Assembly: GCF_009725235.1 (NCBI RefSeq)
Contig: NZ_WJFC01000005.1
Location: forward strand, 62,001 to 126,000
Length of the DNA stretch: 64,000 nucleotides
Reading direction: 5' to 3'
Source: Scytonema sp. UIC 10036
GTDB taxonomy: Bacteria > Cyanobacteriota > Cyanobacteriia > Cyanobacteriales > Nostocaceae
Shown: positions 56,075 through 64,000 of the stretch, one piece after another
Numbering within the stretch: the first letter of the stretch is position 1
How the letters are laid out: each line of letters begins with the position of its first letter
Position numbers and translations under genes: made by a program
The notes under the pieces: generated by a model
Told to the model about the DNA's origin: nothing
The model's input: only the letters and a program-made list of their open reading frames with translations
The model's database searches: none

Positions 56075-56215
56075 TGTGGGTTCGCACATAAAGTGAAATT
56101 TTGAGAACGAATTTATAGGGGTTTCAGCCAATGGGTGTCGCGCATAAAGTGAAAACGCTTATTTCTCAAGGCTTAAGCGCAATTTTGAAATTCGCGCATA
56201 AATTGAAATTTTCCT
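56075..56215. repeat. Left-end TnsB-type site array
   Basis: Three sites read inward: TTCGCACATAAAGTGAAA (56081), TGTCGCGCATAAAGTGAAA (56136) and TTCGCGCATAAATTGAAA (56192). Spacing is about 55 bp. The first 80 bp form the perfect arm of the terminal repeat. Confidence 0.75.
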
Positions 56216-56289
56216 GACTACCTCTACGTTAAAAGTAAAAGTTTCCGAACAGCACCCCGCCGCGTGCCAGTTAGGGAAAGTCTTAATAT

Positions 56290-56874
56290 TTACTGATAGT
56301 TAGATTTTGATAACAAGCGTGCATCACTATTTAGTTTATACAAATATAAAGACTGATTAACTTGATATGAGTCAGCTAACGAAGGCAAAGTTGTCCGAAA
56401 GTCAAAACCACATTTACATTGAGTAACCCCAGGTCTTGACCACTTGATATCTTTTTGACATGCAGGACATTTTTGAATAAGTAGACATTGATGTTTTGGA
56501 CAAGCTTTAACTATCTGACAATCCCAAATCATCTGACAATAAGCGGATTCTTTTAGACACTGAGGACAAAGTTTTCTTCCATGCTTATAAATAGTATAGT
56601 GTCGAATATTTGATTCGTAAACTGTCTCATAAGGTAATGATGCCATGAAAAATAATTGCTTATCTTCTACTCGAATCAACTGGCTAAGGCAAGATGGCTC
56701 TCTTGGTTTTTCATAAATATAAATTCCTTTCTGCGCTTTTAATCCAGCTAGTTGTAAAATCCAGTTAGGTGATTCATAATAATTTTTTTCAGTCAAACGA
56801 AGAAGATAACCAGCTAAACTTTCACTTGGATAGGGAGTAGGAGTAAGCAGCAGTGTTTGATGGGAATTTATCAA
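56290..56874 (-). CDS. tniQ: TniQ-like target-site protein (short form)
   Basis: 194 residues. The TniQ domain begins at once (TPYPSESLAGYLLRLTEKN), with a zinc-binding core CPQCLKES... CPKHQCLL...CPACQK...CKCGFDF. Short TniQ proteins occur in Tn5053-like elements and in type V-K CRISPR-associated transposons, where they bridge target recognition and TnsC. TTG start preceded nine bases upstream by AGGAG, inside the last codons of tnsC. There is no TnsD-like DNA-binding extension, so what chooses the target is unclear. Confidence 0.85.
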   Translation of the reverse strand: MINSHQTLLLTPTPYPSESLAGYLLRLTEKNYYESPNWILQLAGLKAQKGIYIYEKPREPSCLSQLIRVEDKQLFFMASLPYETVYESNIRHYTIYKHGRKLCPQCLKESAYCQMIWDCQIVKACPKHQCLLIQKCPACQKDIKWSRPGVTQCKCGFDFRTTLPSLADSYQVNQSLYLYKLNSDARLLSKSNYQ

Positions 56875-56875
56875 T

Positions 56876-57898
56876 TTACTTACTCCTAAGAATGTCTGAA
56901 GCAGAAGTTTTTTTTGATTTAGATTTTATCCGGTTATTAGTAGCCCCTACTTCTAAACTTAACGGTGGTTTATCTACCGAACTTATTTCAAAATTATCAA
57001 CAGTGAAAGGATTCACTTTATCTGGTTTATCTGCGTGGACATATGTTTTAAAAGCAATAGATAAAATCTTTGAATCTAATTTTTCTTGATGGTGCTGGAG
57101 AGCTAAGTAAGTCCCATAGCGAATTAACTTCATGACATAAGCGACAGTTCCATCTGATGCGTAATAAATTTTTCTCGCTAAATACTCATCTGATAAGTTA
57201 GAAGTTTCGCCAAGAGGTAGATGAGATTCTAATATATGTAAAAAAGTCCGAAATTCTTGACCATCATCTTGTCGCCATAAAAAAGGATGTAAATAACAAC
57301 GATTCGCTAATCTTCGGCTGAGTTGGGACTGCGACTGTAATTTCAAAACTTGCTCTGCTTCTGGTAAACCAATTAAAATAATTGGCAAGTTAGTTTCCAA
57401 AATTAAAGTTTTTAACCAATCTGATACAGTTCTTAAAACTTTATCTGAGTCGCGGTCAATAAAATGTTGAAATTCATCTAAAATTATCATTTCAACCTGA
57501 CAATCTTTGAGCAAGCCAAATAAGCGAATTGTTTGATTACCTGTTGACCCTTTATCATAAGCAGGGTCGCCAAGTTCCCATAACATTTTGGTCACAACTG
57601 TTTTTACAGTCGCTGGTGCAGGAATTGTTACAGGCAGAATAGGAATATTTACTCCTTCTGTATTTACAAACCTTGGATATCTGTTAGCATAAGTTTTATA
57701 AATTGTGGTTTTTCCTACTCCTGTTTGTCCAGCAAGAAACATGCACTCTGGCTCATCTTTACAATAGGAGAAATGATGACAATACTCGATACTCAACAAT
57801 ATTTCCTGAAATCTAGGGTAGGAAATGTAGAGGTTATTAACCATGTTTAACTTAGTATCCAATGGCATTTCTTGTAAAGATTCTTGAGTAAATTGCAT
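56876..57898 (-). CDS. tnsC: TnsC-like AAA+ transposition regulator
   Basis: About 340 residues from ATG 57898, which follows the tnsB stop directly (TAAAATG) and a strong GGAGGGGG site. The longer frame to 57934 overlaps tnsB and lacks these signs. Walker A is LAGQTGVGKTTIYKTYANR near 53-70 and Walker B VEMIILDEFQHFID near 140-152, then LIGLPEAE and SRRLANRCYLHPF-type arginine finger region. TnsC forms ATP filaments on target DNA and activates TnsB. The gene is intact. Confidence 0.87.
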   Translation of the reverse strand: MQFTQESLQEMPLDTKLNMVNNLYISYPRFQEILLSIEYCHHFSYCKDEPECMFLAGQTGVGKTTIYKTYANRYPRFVNTEGVNIPILPVTIPAPATVKTVVTKMLWELGDPAYDKGSTGNQTIRLFGLLKDCQVEMIILDEFQHFIDRDSDKVLRTVSDWLKTLILETNLPIILIGLPEAEQVLKLQSQSQLSRRLANRCYLHPFLWRQDDGQEFRTFLHILESHLPLGETSNLSDEYLARKIYYASDGTVAYVMKLIRYGTYLALQHHQEKLDSKILSIAFKTYVHADKPDKVNPFTVDNFEISSVDKPPLSLEVGATNNRIKSKSKKTSASDILRSK

Positions 57899-57899
57899 T

Positions 57900-60152
57900 T
57901 TATCCCCCTCCTCTTGGTAAACCGTAGCTTGCATCCCAACCTAATAAATCAGGCGACCAATCATCAGTCTTATTAATCGGAGCGGCGGAATTCAGTTGTT
58001 CTAAAGATTGATTTGTAACAGTTTTCTTATGCTGCTTATCTTTGAGACTTAAAGGCTGATTTGTGTTGGAATTAGTGATTGATTCTCTCTGATTTTGAGA
58101 ATTTTTATAGATATTAGCTTGGGGATTTTGCTCAACTGGAATGGCATTATTTAAGTCTGATATTCCCATGATTGAACTAGTTTGATTAAACAAACTTTCA
58201 AAATTTTGGTGAGTTTCTAAACTCTGGTCATGATTTGAATCAATTGACTCGTTCGTTGAAATAGAGACATCGCTCACTCCAAATCCATCGATTCCAATTC
58301 CTAACCACCTTGCCATTGACTTACGAGTTTTACCTTTATGAGATTTTTGCCACTCCTTCTCAACAATTTCTTGGATTCTTTGCTTTGCTAAAGCCAAAGC
58401 TACAATATCAACTTTATCTGCTTCAATAGCCGCCAAATTTTTAATCACTCTATGTTGCCAAATCGTCAAACCTTGGGTATATTCTTGGTTAACTGCCGAC
58501 ACAACAATAAACTGATGACTAATAGGGTCAAATACATAGATTTTTGATAAATCAGTAGGGTCATACTTAATGGTTGCTTTTTCACTTTGTCGTTTACCTG
58601 TTTTCCTCCTTAAATCTTCTTTTTCATAATTTGAACGGAGTCGAGCTAGTTCTGGGCTATTATAATAAAGACCATTAAATTCTATTCCTCTTCTCGAAAT
58701 TATCCGTTTATCAGTTGCCCCAATTAAAACTTTTAAATCTTGATTATTTATAGGCAACCTAACTGGAAATTCAGTTATTCCTTTTGTCCAGACCTGAGAG
58801 CGAGGACATTTAAACTGCGGGTGAGAACTTTGATTATGAACATCAACAATAAAGATATGAATCATTTCTTGCAACGCTGATAGAGAAACTACTGCATTAC
58901 TTTGAGGGTCATAATCATACTGATTTGATAACTCCTGAAATAAAGTACCTGGTTGACCTGTTAATAATTTCGTATTATAAGTGCCAAAAGTTCTTTCAAC
59001 CGTACTTTTATACCAAGGCATTTTGGGAGGTGTATATTGAATTGTAATACCTAATTGTTGACAAGCTGAATGTAAATGCTCACTGTAAAACTCTTTCCCA
59101 TTATCAACCACTAAAATTTCCATAATTCCCGACACATTCCAGCTATTTTTCACACTGTTAAATGTTGTTTTTAGATAATCTTTTGATTGGATGGAATGAA
59201 GAAGACACTGCATAACTGAGAGATAACTAAAAGGCTCAAAACTGAGATAGTAACCAACAATAACTCCCGAATATTTATCAACTGCACTAGTTAAAGATGG
59301 TGTACCTATTGGAATTCGAGTTTCAATATCAACAACAAAAAATGGTAGTTTAGTATGGTCAATTTCGACTCGTTCAAGAGGGCGAGTTGCTTGAAATCCC
59401 TCTTGTACTGGTTCATAGATTAAATTGGCAGTTCTTATGCCATAACGACTAACAGCTTTGTCAATTGGGTCTAAAGTCTTAATTAGGCGATAAATGCTAG
59501 AACGGTGGGGGATATTAAGGGGAACTAATCCCGAAGATTTTCGATAGTGGTTCTCGTGGAGTATGCGGCAAATTAAGATGTCATAAACTCTGGCAATTGA
59601 TGGTCTTTCAAGAGTCAGATAAATTTCAGAAATCACCTCATCAATTAATCTCAGCGTTTCTGAATGAATTTTAGAATCGTAGTTTCCTCTTGCTTGATAT
59701 CTAGGAATTAATGCGCGAAGATCACCGCCGCTTCTAGTATAATCTTTTAACCAACGATAAAGGGTTATGTTTGAAGGTGGTCTACTATCTGAGATGTTTT
59801 GAGCTACTTGCTTAATAATGGGCATCAACGATGAAGATGTGTATGTTTCTATTTTTTGCTCTATCACTGCTTTTACATACTTTTCCTTTCGGAATGCTTC
59901 CAGCTTTAAATGTTCGGGAATTTGTGATAAATCTGCTTGAGAAATTTTCGAGTCTCTTAAATCTGAATCACTTTCAAATTCTAACTCTCCCGACACAAAG
60001 TAATGTACTAATTCCTTTTCAGATAAAAAAGAAATTTTATCGGTGACAACATCAATAATTTTTAAATTTCCATCGGAGATCTTGGCTTGGATTACATACT
60101 CACGTTTATCCAACCAAAAGTGAAGTCCCTGTTTGAATATTACTCTACTCAT
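57900..60152 (-). CDS. tnsB: TnsB-like DDE transposase
   Basis: 750 residues with N-terminal HTH domains that bind the terminal sites (about 60-230), then the integrase core: Asp near 264 in RVEIDHTKLPFF, Asp near 349 in ILVVDNGKEF and Glu near 386 in KSTVERTFG. A Mu-transposase-like C-terminal beta-barrel region follows (KYDPTDLSKIYVFDP), then a Ser/Asn/Gln-rich tail of about 130 residues that probably contacts TnsC. ATG at 60152 with AGGA upstream, 11 bp after tnsA. All catalytic residues are in place, so the element looks active. Confidence 0.88.
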   Translation of the reverse strand: MSRVIFKQGLHFWLDKREYVIQAKISDGNLKIIDVVTDKISFLSEKELVHYFVSGELEFESDSDLRDSKISQADLSQIPEHLKLEAFRKEKYVKAVIEQKIETYTSSSLMPIIKQVAQNISDSRPPSNITLYRWLKDYTRSGGDLRALIPRYQARGNYDSKIHSETLRLIDEVISEIYLTLERPSIARVYDILICRILHENHYRKSSGLVPLNIPHRSSIYRLIKTLDPIDKAVSRYGIRTANLIYEPVQEGFQATRPLERVEIDHTKLPFFVVDIETRIPIGTPSLTSAVDKYSGVIVGYYLSFEPFSYLSVMQCLLHSIQSKDYLKTTFNSVKNSWNVSGIMEILVVDNGKEFYSEHLHSACQQLGITIQYTPPKMPWYKSTVERTFGTYNTKLLTGQPGTLFQELSNQYDYDPQSNAVVSLSALQEMIHIFIVDVHNQSSHPQFKCPRSQVWTKGITEFPVRLPINNQDLKVLIGATDKRIISRRGIEFNGLYYNSPELARLRSNYEKEDLRRKTGKRQSEKATIKYDPTDLSKIYVFDPISHQFIVVSAVNQEYTQGLTIWQHRVIKNLAAIEADKVDIVALALAKQRIQEIVEKEWQKSHKGKTRKSMARWLGIGIDGFGVSDVSISTNESIDSNHDQSLETHQNFESLFNQTSSIMGISDLNNAIPVEQNPQANIYKNSQNQRESITNSNTNQPLSLKDKQHKKTVTNQSLEQLNSAAPINKTDDWSPDLLGWDASYGLPRGGG

Positions 60153-60163
60153 GTAAACAATTC

Positions 60164-60805
60164 CTATATGTAATAAGAGGTCTCCGATAAGCTAATTAAA
60201 CTATTACTGCCTATTGGAGTCATTAAGTCAAATGTCAAAAAGCCTACAAATACTAATTTCAGCAAAGTTCCTCGGAAAATTCCTTGAGAACTTAAATCAT
60301 TTTCAGCAGTTTTCAGGGTAACATTGAGTTGATTTTTAAAATATTGATGGCAAGTAATAGTAACTTGAGGATTTAAAGGAATCAATGCGTATCGATATAA
60401 AAGCTTAATATTGCTAAGTATAGGTTCTTTCCTAATCATTTCATCTGTAATGACTAGAAAATCCCAACCTTTACACTGACAAATATAACTAATGCATTGA
60501 AATAATCTCACATTTTTTTCAGAATGAATCTGTGTTTTGGGCTTAACTTCAACAATTTGTTTCTTCTGACTTCGCTCAACGAAAAAATCTGGTGTATATC
60601 GTCTATGTTTTCCATCCTCTTTATAAGAAATTTTTAGAGGTTGGCTACTATATGCCAAGACATCAGGGTCTATCTCCAGTAGATACATATAGTCCCTTTC
60701 TGTAAGAGATTCGTACCAAATCAGAGATTGCATCTTGACACTGAAGAACTTGCCTATGTTCTTCTTCGTTCCTGTGTTGGTAATTTTTCGTGCGGGAGTT
60801 ATCAA
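60164..60805 (-). CDS. tnsA: TnsA-like endonuclease
   Basis: 213 residues. The restriction-like fold is visible: Glu32 in WYESLTERDYMYLLE, Asp73 in YTPDFFVE, and Glu86-x-Lys88 in IVEVKPK, then a C-terminal winged region. TnsA cleaves the 5' strands and allows cut-and-paste transposition. TTG start after AGGGGG. It is first gene of the four-gene operon, read from near the right end. Presence of TnsA distinguishes this from Tn5053 and type V-K elements, which lack it. Confidence 0.85.
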   Translation of the reverse strand: MITPARKITNTGTKKNIGKFFSVKMQSLIWYESLTERDYMYLLEIDPDVLAYSSQPLKISYKEDGKHRRYTPDFFVERSQKKQIVEVKPKTQIHSEKNVRLFQCISYICQCKGWDFLVITDEMIRKEPILSNIKLLYRYALIPLNPQVTITCHQYFKNQLNVTLKTAENDLSSQGIFRGTLLKLVFVGFLTFDLMTPIGSNSLISLSETSYYI

Positions 60806-60879
60806 GCATTTTTACCCCCTGACCGCTATTGGCCATTTATCCTAGCTAATTGTCTGGCAGTTAACTTCTGCCATTAGAC

Positions 60880-61053
60880 ATAGAATGTCACTTTATGCGC
60901 GAATCATAGAATTTCACTTTATGCGCGAATCTGTTTCAATTTATGCGCGACTTTGGTCTACATATACTAAAAATTTCACTTTATGCGCGACACCCATTGG
61001 CTGAAACCCCTATAAATTCGTTCTCAAAATTTCACTTTATGCGCGAACCCACA
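60880..61053. repeat. Right-end TnsB-type site array
   Basis: Five sites in the complement direction: CACTTTATGCGCGAA near 60889, TTTCACTTTATGCGCGAA near 60912, TTTCAATTTATGCGCGAC near 60932, TTTCACTTTATGCGCGACA near 60971, and TTTCACTTTATGCGCGAACC near 61030. Spacing is close to the genes (about 20 bp) and wider at the tip. More sites here than at the left end, as in Tn7. Confidence 0.75.
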
Positions 61054-61215
61054 GAAAAGAAACGCATCCCCGAAGAAAAAGCGTTGTTAGATTTGTGGTT
61101 GGTAATGGATGAAATCAAAGCCAAAGTTTCTTATAAACAACCCGAATTACCTCTCAGTTATGGACAAATGGATTTACCTTTATTTGCTGAGAATTCGCAA
61201 GTGATTGATGAGTAA
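61054..61215 (+). pseudogene. C-terminal fragment of an interrupted gene
   Basis: 53 codons after the Tn7-like right end (KKRIPEEKALLDLWLVMDEI, ending LPLFAENSQVIDE). It could be the far end of the DUF499-like gene, but the intervening region would have been lost. The first part of the open frame (from 60943) is only transposon end sequence. Confidence 0.5.
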
Positions 61216-61280
61216 AAGTTCTCCTCAACAGCTAGTAGTAACCCGTCAAGTTAAGAGCCATCAACCAAAGGAGCCTAACC

Positions 61281-61565
61281 ATGAAAATCAAAGGAATAAA
61301 ACGCGGTCAAATTATTGAACTCCTAGAACCAGTTGATAATATTCCAGATGGAGTAGAAATTGTCGTTGATTTAGAACCTCCTCCTGAATCTACTGAAACA
61401 AAAACACCACTGACAGAAGAGGAGAGATTAGCAAGACTCAATCAATTGTTTGGAGTTTGGAAAAATCAACCTGAGTTAACAGACATTTTTGATGAAATTG
61501 ATAAAGAACGTCATGCTTATAGGGGAAGACAAATAGACATTATTGATACTCAGGATAATAGCTAA
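61281..61565 (+). CDS. Antitoxin-like protein (VapB role)
   Basis: 94 residues. It begins with a small beta domain of the kind found on PIN-toxin partners (MKIKGIKRGQIIELLEPVDN...GVEIVVDL) and ends with an acidic helix. AAAGGAG lies eight bases upstream. Its stop abuts the PIN gene start, giving a standard toxin-antitoxin pair. Confidence 0.75.
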   Translation: MKIKGIKRGQIIELLEPVDNIPDGVEIVVDLEPPPESTETKTPLTEEERLARLNQLFGVWKNQPELTDIFDEIDKERHAYRGRQIDIIDTQDNS

Positions 61566-61954
61566 TGTACCTACTAGATACTAACATTTGCATTACACTA
61601 TTGAATGGTAATCCAAAAGCAGTTTCTACATTCAATCGCTTTTTTAGTCAATCCTACCGTTCTACAATTGTCTTATCAGAGCTTTATAAGGGGATTTATT
61701 GCTCTCAACAGGTTGAAAAAAACTTAGAAAGTCTCACAGAATTGACTGAGTTACTTCCTGTAGAACCGTTTGATTTAAATGCTGCTATAGAGTTTGGTAA
61801 AATTCAGCGTACACTGAGACAGATTGGTAAACCTACTGGAGAAATTGATGCTCTCATTGCATCTGTTGCTCGTTCCCGTCAAGATATTGTTGTTACCAAC
61901 AATGTTAAAGATTTTGAAAATATACCTAACTTACAATTAGAAAACTGGTTATAG
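61565..61954 (+). CDS. vapC: PIN-domain toxin (VapC-like)
   Basis: 129 residues with the PIN nuclease acids: Asp5 in MYLLDTNICI, Glu near 39 in IVLSELYKGI, Asp in GEIDALIASVA and Asp/Asn in VVTNNVKDFENI. VapC toxins cut RNA, often tRNA. It overlaps the antitoxin by one base. The pair sits just beyond the Tn7-like element and probably stabilises the replicon. Confidence 0.85.
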   Translation: MYLLDTNICITLLNGNPKAVSTFNRFFSQSYRSTIVLSELYKGIYCSQQVEKNLESLTELTELLPVEPFDLNAAIEFGKIQRTLRQIGKPTGEIDALIASVARSRQDIVVTNNVKDFENIPNLQLENWL

Positions 61955-62718
61955 CCTGGAAAATAACTTTGCCATTTATGCATTAACTCGCCTACAGCAT
62001 AAGCCTCAACGTTTGGAAGTTTATCGCTTAGTTGAAAGTTAATGCATTTTACAACCATAGAATAAACATTATAGCAGATTAGAGTAGACAAAAAACATTG
62101 TTAATGCTGGGATAATTTCATTACTGGTAACTAAAGTTCCTTTATTAAAATACTCAACACTGGGATAATAGTGCTCTAAATGTGATGATTTCAGTATTAA
62201 TACTGAGGTAGATGCAGGTTTCAATGGACAAAGATGTGGAAGTATCTTATATCCCCCATTCCGCACCCTTAAGTGTCACACAGGGAAATTACGGTAACTT
62301 TACCAGCTTTTTTTGATGTGTGCCAGTTAGGGTGCGGAATGTGGGGTACAAAGATGTATTGACAAAATTAATTTATTTCTAACTTGTGGCAAATGCTTAT
62401 TGACAAAATAATAGGCTGGAAAACTTGTTATTTCGTAGGGTGCGGAGTGCATCGCCATTTACTTATTGAGAAGGTGCAAGATATCAGTTAACTGATTTAA
62501 ATGATATTTATTTACAGCACCTTTTATGAGGGAATGGACACAATAAGTAGGAAAAGTAAGAAAAGTAGTTGTCAAAAGACGTTGACTAGCTAGACGATAT
62601 ATTGTAAGTTGATGTCTGAGATATACAGTGAATAATAAATAAACTAATTGATTGATTGGGAGGCATTCATAATTATGAGGTCTACAAATGCATTTGAGAG
62701 GTTTACCACCTACCAGAA
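61955..62718. other. Intergenic region with inverted repeat and gene scraps
   Basis: About 760 bp. A short open tail at 61957-62041 (FAIYALTRLQHKPQRLEVYR) may be the end of a lost gene. An inverted repeat CATTCCGCACCCT / AGGGTGCGGAATG lies at 62259-62271 and 62329-62341. A lone IS/MITE-like end GGTGCAAGATATCAGTT lies at 62473-62489. Nothing else recognised. Confidence 0.5.
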
Positions 62719-62988
62719 ATGGAGCAACCTATTAAGGTTTGGAAAGCACTTTTAGCGAAATTTCCTGCTTATCAAGCAGAACTAAGCTTGTTGGGGCGGT
62801 GCGGTCAGAAACTAGCTTCAGTATTGACTGGAGAGGTCGATCCTCTGCAATTGATTTTTCCTGAAGGTTCTGTGACAACATCTGAGCATCTGTACCAAGA
62901 TTCACCTAGTTATCGCATCTATAACCTACTGGTTGGGAAAGCGACTCAACTAAAGCACACTAGAAGTTTGAATGAAACTGAAGCCTAA
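62719..62988 (+). pseudogene. Fragment of a polyketide-synthase-type methyltransferase region
   Basis: 89 codons resembling the entry segment of a type I PKS C-methyltransferase: LLGRCGQKLASVLTGEVDPLQLIFPEGS, then EHLYQDSPSYRIYN. The SAM-binding core that should follow is missing. It overlaps the start of the terpene cyclase by 17 bp, so it may now act only as a leader. From memory of the pattern only; it could also be a small protein in its own right. Confidence 0.55.
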
Positions 62989-64000
62989 AATCACAATTGC
63001 ACATTTATTACTGAGCGACCTGCGCTGCGTGCTAGCAGACCTTGGAAAGGATGGTGGAATTTTTAGTCCGTCTGTTTATGATACTGCTCATCTGTTACGT
63101 CTCTACCCACCTGTGGAAGGAGTTGATGCAGCTTTAGGATGGTTGCTGACACAACAACAGGCTGACGGGGGATGGGGCGATCGCGCTTTGCCACTCATGC
63201 GTGACGTTCCTACGCTAGCGTCAGTACTAACTCTGCACTCATACCAAAACTTTAAGGGAGCCTGTGCAGCCCTGCAAGCTGGTCTGGATTTTCTTCAACG
63301 GCAGGCACATTACTGGCGGGAGTTGCAACTCGATAATGTACCTGCTGCTGCAGAATTGACAATACCCTACTTGCTTGAAGAGGCAACAGCAGTAAATCTA
63401 GAAGTACCGCAACAGCATTATGCAGAAATCGTCAAGATAGGAAATCAGCGCCGCCAGCGGCTTGCACGGTTAAATAATCGAACTGGTGGCAATTCTCTGG
63501 CTTGTTCTTGGGAGGTATGGGGAACGGAGCCTTATCCTTCCCTAATTGATGGGTCAGGAGGTGTTGGTCACAGCCCATCGGCAACAGCTGCTTGGTTACA
63601 AGCGGCGGCAGGTCGCTCAGACTTGATAGATGTCCGTTTAGCTGCTGAGCGCTATTTGGCTCAAGCAGCAGCAGCAACTGGTTTGAATATACCAGGCATT
63701 GTACCGACACAGTGGCCGCTAGAGCGATTTGAACAAGCTTTTTCGTTATACAGCCTTCTAATTACAGGGCTTTTGGAGCATCCGGCACTACAAGATTTGG
63801 TACGACAACACCTGCACGAGTTTGCCAGTATGTTGATTCCTAATGGGATTGGTGCTAGCACATTCTTTATTCCTGATGGAGATGATACAGCTGCTGCTGT
63901 ATCAGTGCTTTATGGTGCTGGATGGAAAGCCGATCTGGCAGGTTTGAGACAATTTGAGAATGATGATGGTTACTTCACAACTTTTCCTGGCGAACTCCAT
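62972..64000 (+). CDS. Class II (DxDD) terpene cyclase, 3' end outside the window
   Basis: An open frame from ATG 62972 to the window edge, 343 codons. It reads as the N-terminal gamma/beta part of a class II diterpene or sesquarterpene cyclase: QQQADGGWGDR (QW-like motif), YDTAHLLRL, GHSPSATAAWL, and FFIPDGDDTAAAVSVL containing the catalytic DxDD motif (Asp-Gly-Asp-Asp). Such enzymes protonate and cyclise geranylgeranyl diphosphate, for example to copalyl-type diphosphates. No signal peptide. The rest of the gene and any class I partner lie downstream. Confidence 0.85.
   Translation, partial: MKLKPKITIAHLLLSDLRCVLADLGKDGGIFSPSVYDTAHLLRLYPPVEGVDAALGWLLTQQQADGGWGDRALPLMRDVPTLASVLTLHSYQNFKGACAALQAGLDFLQRQAHYWRELQLDNVPAAAELTIPYLLEEATAVNLEVPQQHYAEIVKIGNQRRQRLARLNNRTGGNSLACSWEVWGTEPYPSLIDGSGGVGHSPSATAAWLQAAAGRSDLIDVRLAAERYLAQAAAATGLNIPGIVPTQWPLERFEQAFSLYSLLITGLLEHPALQDLVRQHLHEFASMLIPNGIGASTFFIPDGDDTAAAVSVLYGAGWKADLAGLRQFENDDGYFTTFPGELH

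Larger units (their letters stand above)
56075..61053. mobile_element. Compact Tn7-like transposon (TnsA-TnsB-TnsC-TniQ)
   Basis: 4979 bp with 80-bp inverted terminal repeats starting TGTGGGTTCGC (56075-56154 and 60974-61053, one mismatch seen). Arrays of TCGCGCATAAAGTGAAA-type sites, presumably TnsB sites, lie at both ends. The only genes are tnsA, tnsB, tnsC and a short tniQ on one strand; no cargo, CRISPR, cas, TnsD or TnsE gene. The immediate flanks (AAACA, GAAAA) are not identical 5-bp duplications. Confidence 0.85.

Noticed and set aside
56075..61053. CRISPR-associated transposon (CAST)
   Set aside because: Short TniQ and the site arrays resemble type V-K elements, but there is no Cas12k, Cascade gene, tracrRNA or CRISPR repeat in the element, and TnsA is present. 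The TnpB-like gene 16 kb away lies in a different element and is not a Cas12k by size or N-terminus.
60943..61053. N-terminal part of the 90-codon frame at 60943
   Set aside because: These codons are the transposon's right-end sites; only the part after 61053 resembles chromosomal or plasmid coding sequence.

Overview
The window looks like part of a large plasmid, or a plasmid-derived region, of a filamentous (Nostocales-type) cyanobacterium. The visible reasons are many HIP1 octamers (GCGATCGC), a CyRepA1-type replication protein, STAND/WD40 and NACHT proteins of the kind common in these bacteria, and dense MITEs and dispersed GC-rich repeats. No rRNA, tRNA, CRISPR array or cas gene was seen.

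Layout. 0-7 kb: a PrsW-type membrane protease, an SbmA/BacA-like ABC exporter and four small exported or membrane proteins, all on the minus strand. 7.6-13.3 kb: two plus-strand genes, an HTH/AAA-like ATPase and an AAA-like/PAS/TM/WD40 giant. Two almost identical 210-bp MITEs in opposite orientation lie at 2.5 and 13.4 kb. 14.5-25 kb: the replication and partition region, with the CyRepA1 protein, one intact and two broken ParB-like genes, two paralogous HTH genes facing the broken parB genes, and an iteron field (22.8-24.1 kb) with three iteron families. 24.3-29.3 kb: an exported-type WGVF repeat protein, a membrane-anchored NACHT ATPase and an integrase remnant.

29.4-42.2 kb: a tightly packed minus-strand gene train, read from 42 kb down to 29 kb. 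It holds two HTH regulators, many small membrane proteins, an LytM/M23 endopeptidase, a GH104-like muramidase, an FtsK/SpoIIIE translocase, a RusA-like resolvase and a small ATPase. I read it as an uncharacterised DNA-transfer or cell-envelope-crossing module. A TnpB-like element with an apparently dead RuvC-III site sits between two tiny genes of this train. 42.9-44.6 kb: a convergent m5C methyltransferase/endonuclease pair.

45-61 kb is a nested mobile region. An IS4-like element with a frameshifted transposase abuts a truncated gene, followed by an 8.85-kb Tn3-family transposon (37-bp perfect inverted repeats). That transposon carries a pentapeptide protein, a RHH protein, a fused TnsA-TnsB gene with a broken tnsC, a second RHH protein with twin palindromic operators, a tyrosine recombinase and an HTH/zinc-ribbon protein. 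Just beyond, a compact 4.98-kb Tn7-like transposon (TnsA, TnsB, TnsC, short TniQ, arrays of TnsB-type sites, no cargo, no visible targeting protein) is embedded in a DUF499-like ATPase remnant. 61-64 kb: a VapBC-like toxin-antitoxin pair, a polyketide-methyltransferase fragment, and the start of a class II (DxDD) terpene cyclase that runs off the window.

The strongest candidates for something undescribed are the cargo-free TnsABC-TniQ element, the TnpB-like protein with a missing catalytic Asp, the three-family iteron origin with its repeated ParB/HTH modules, and the FtsK/peptidoglycan-hydrolase gene train.
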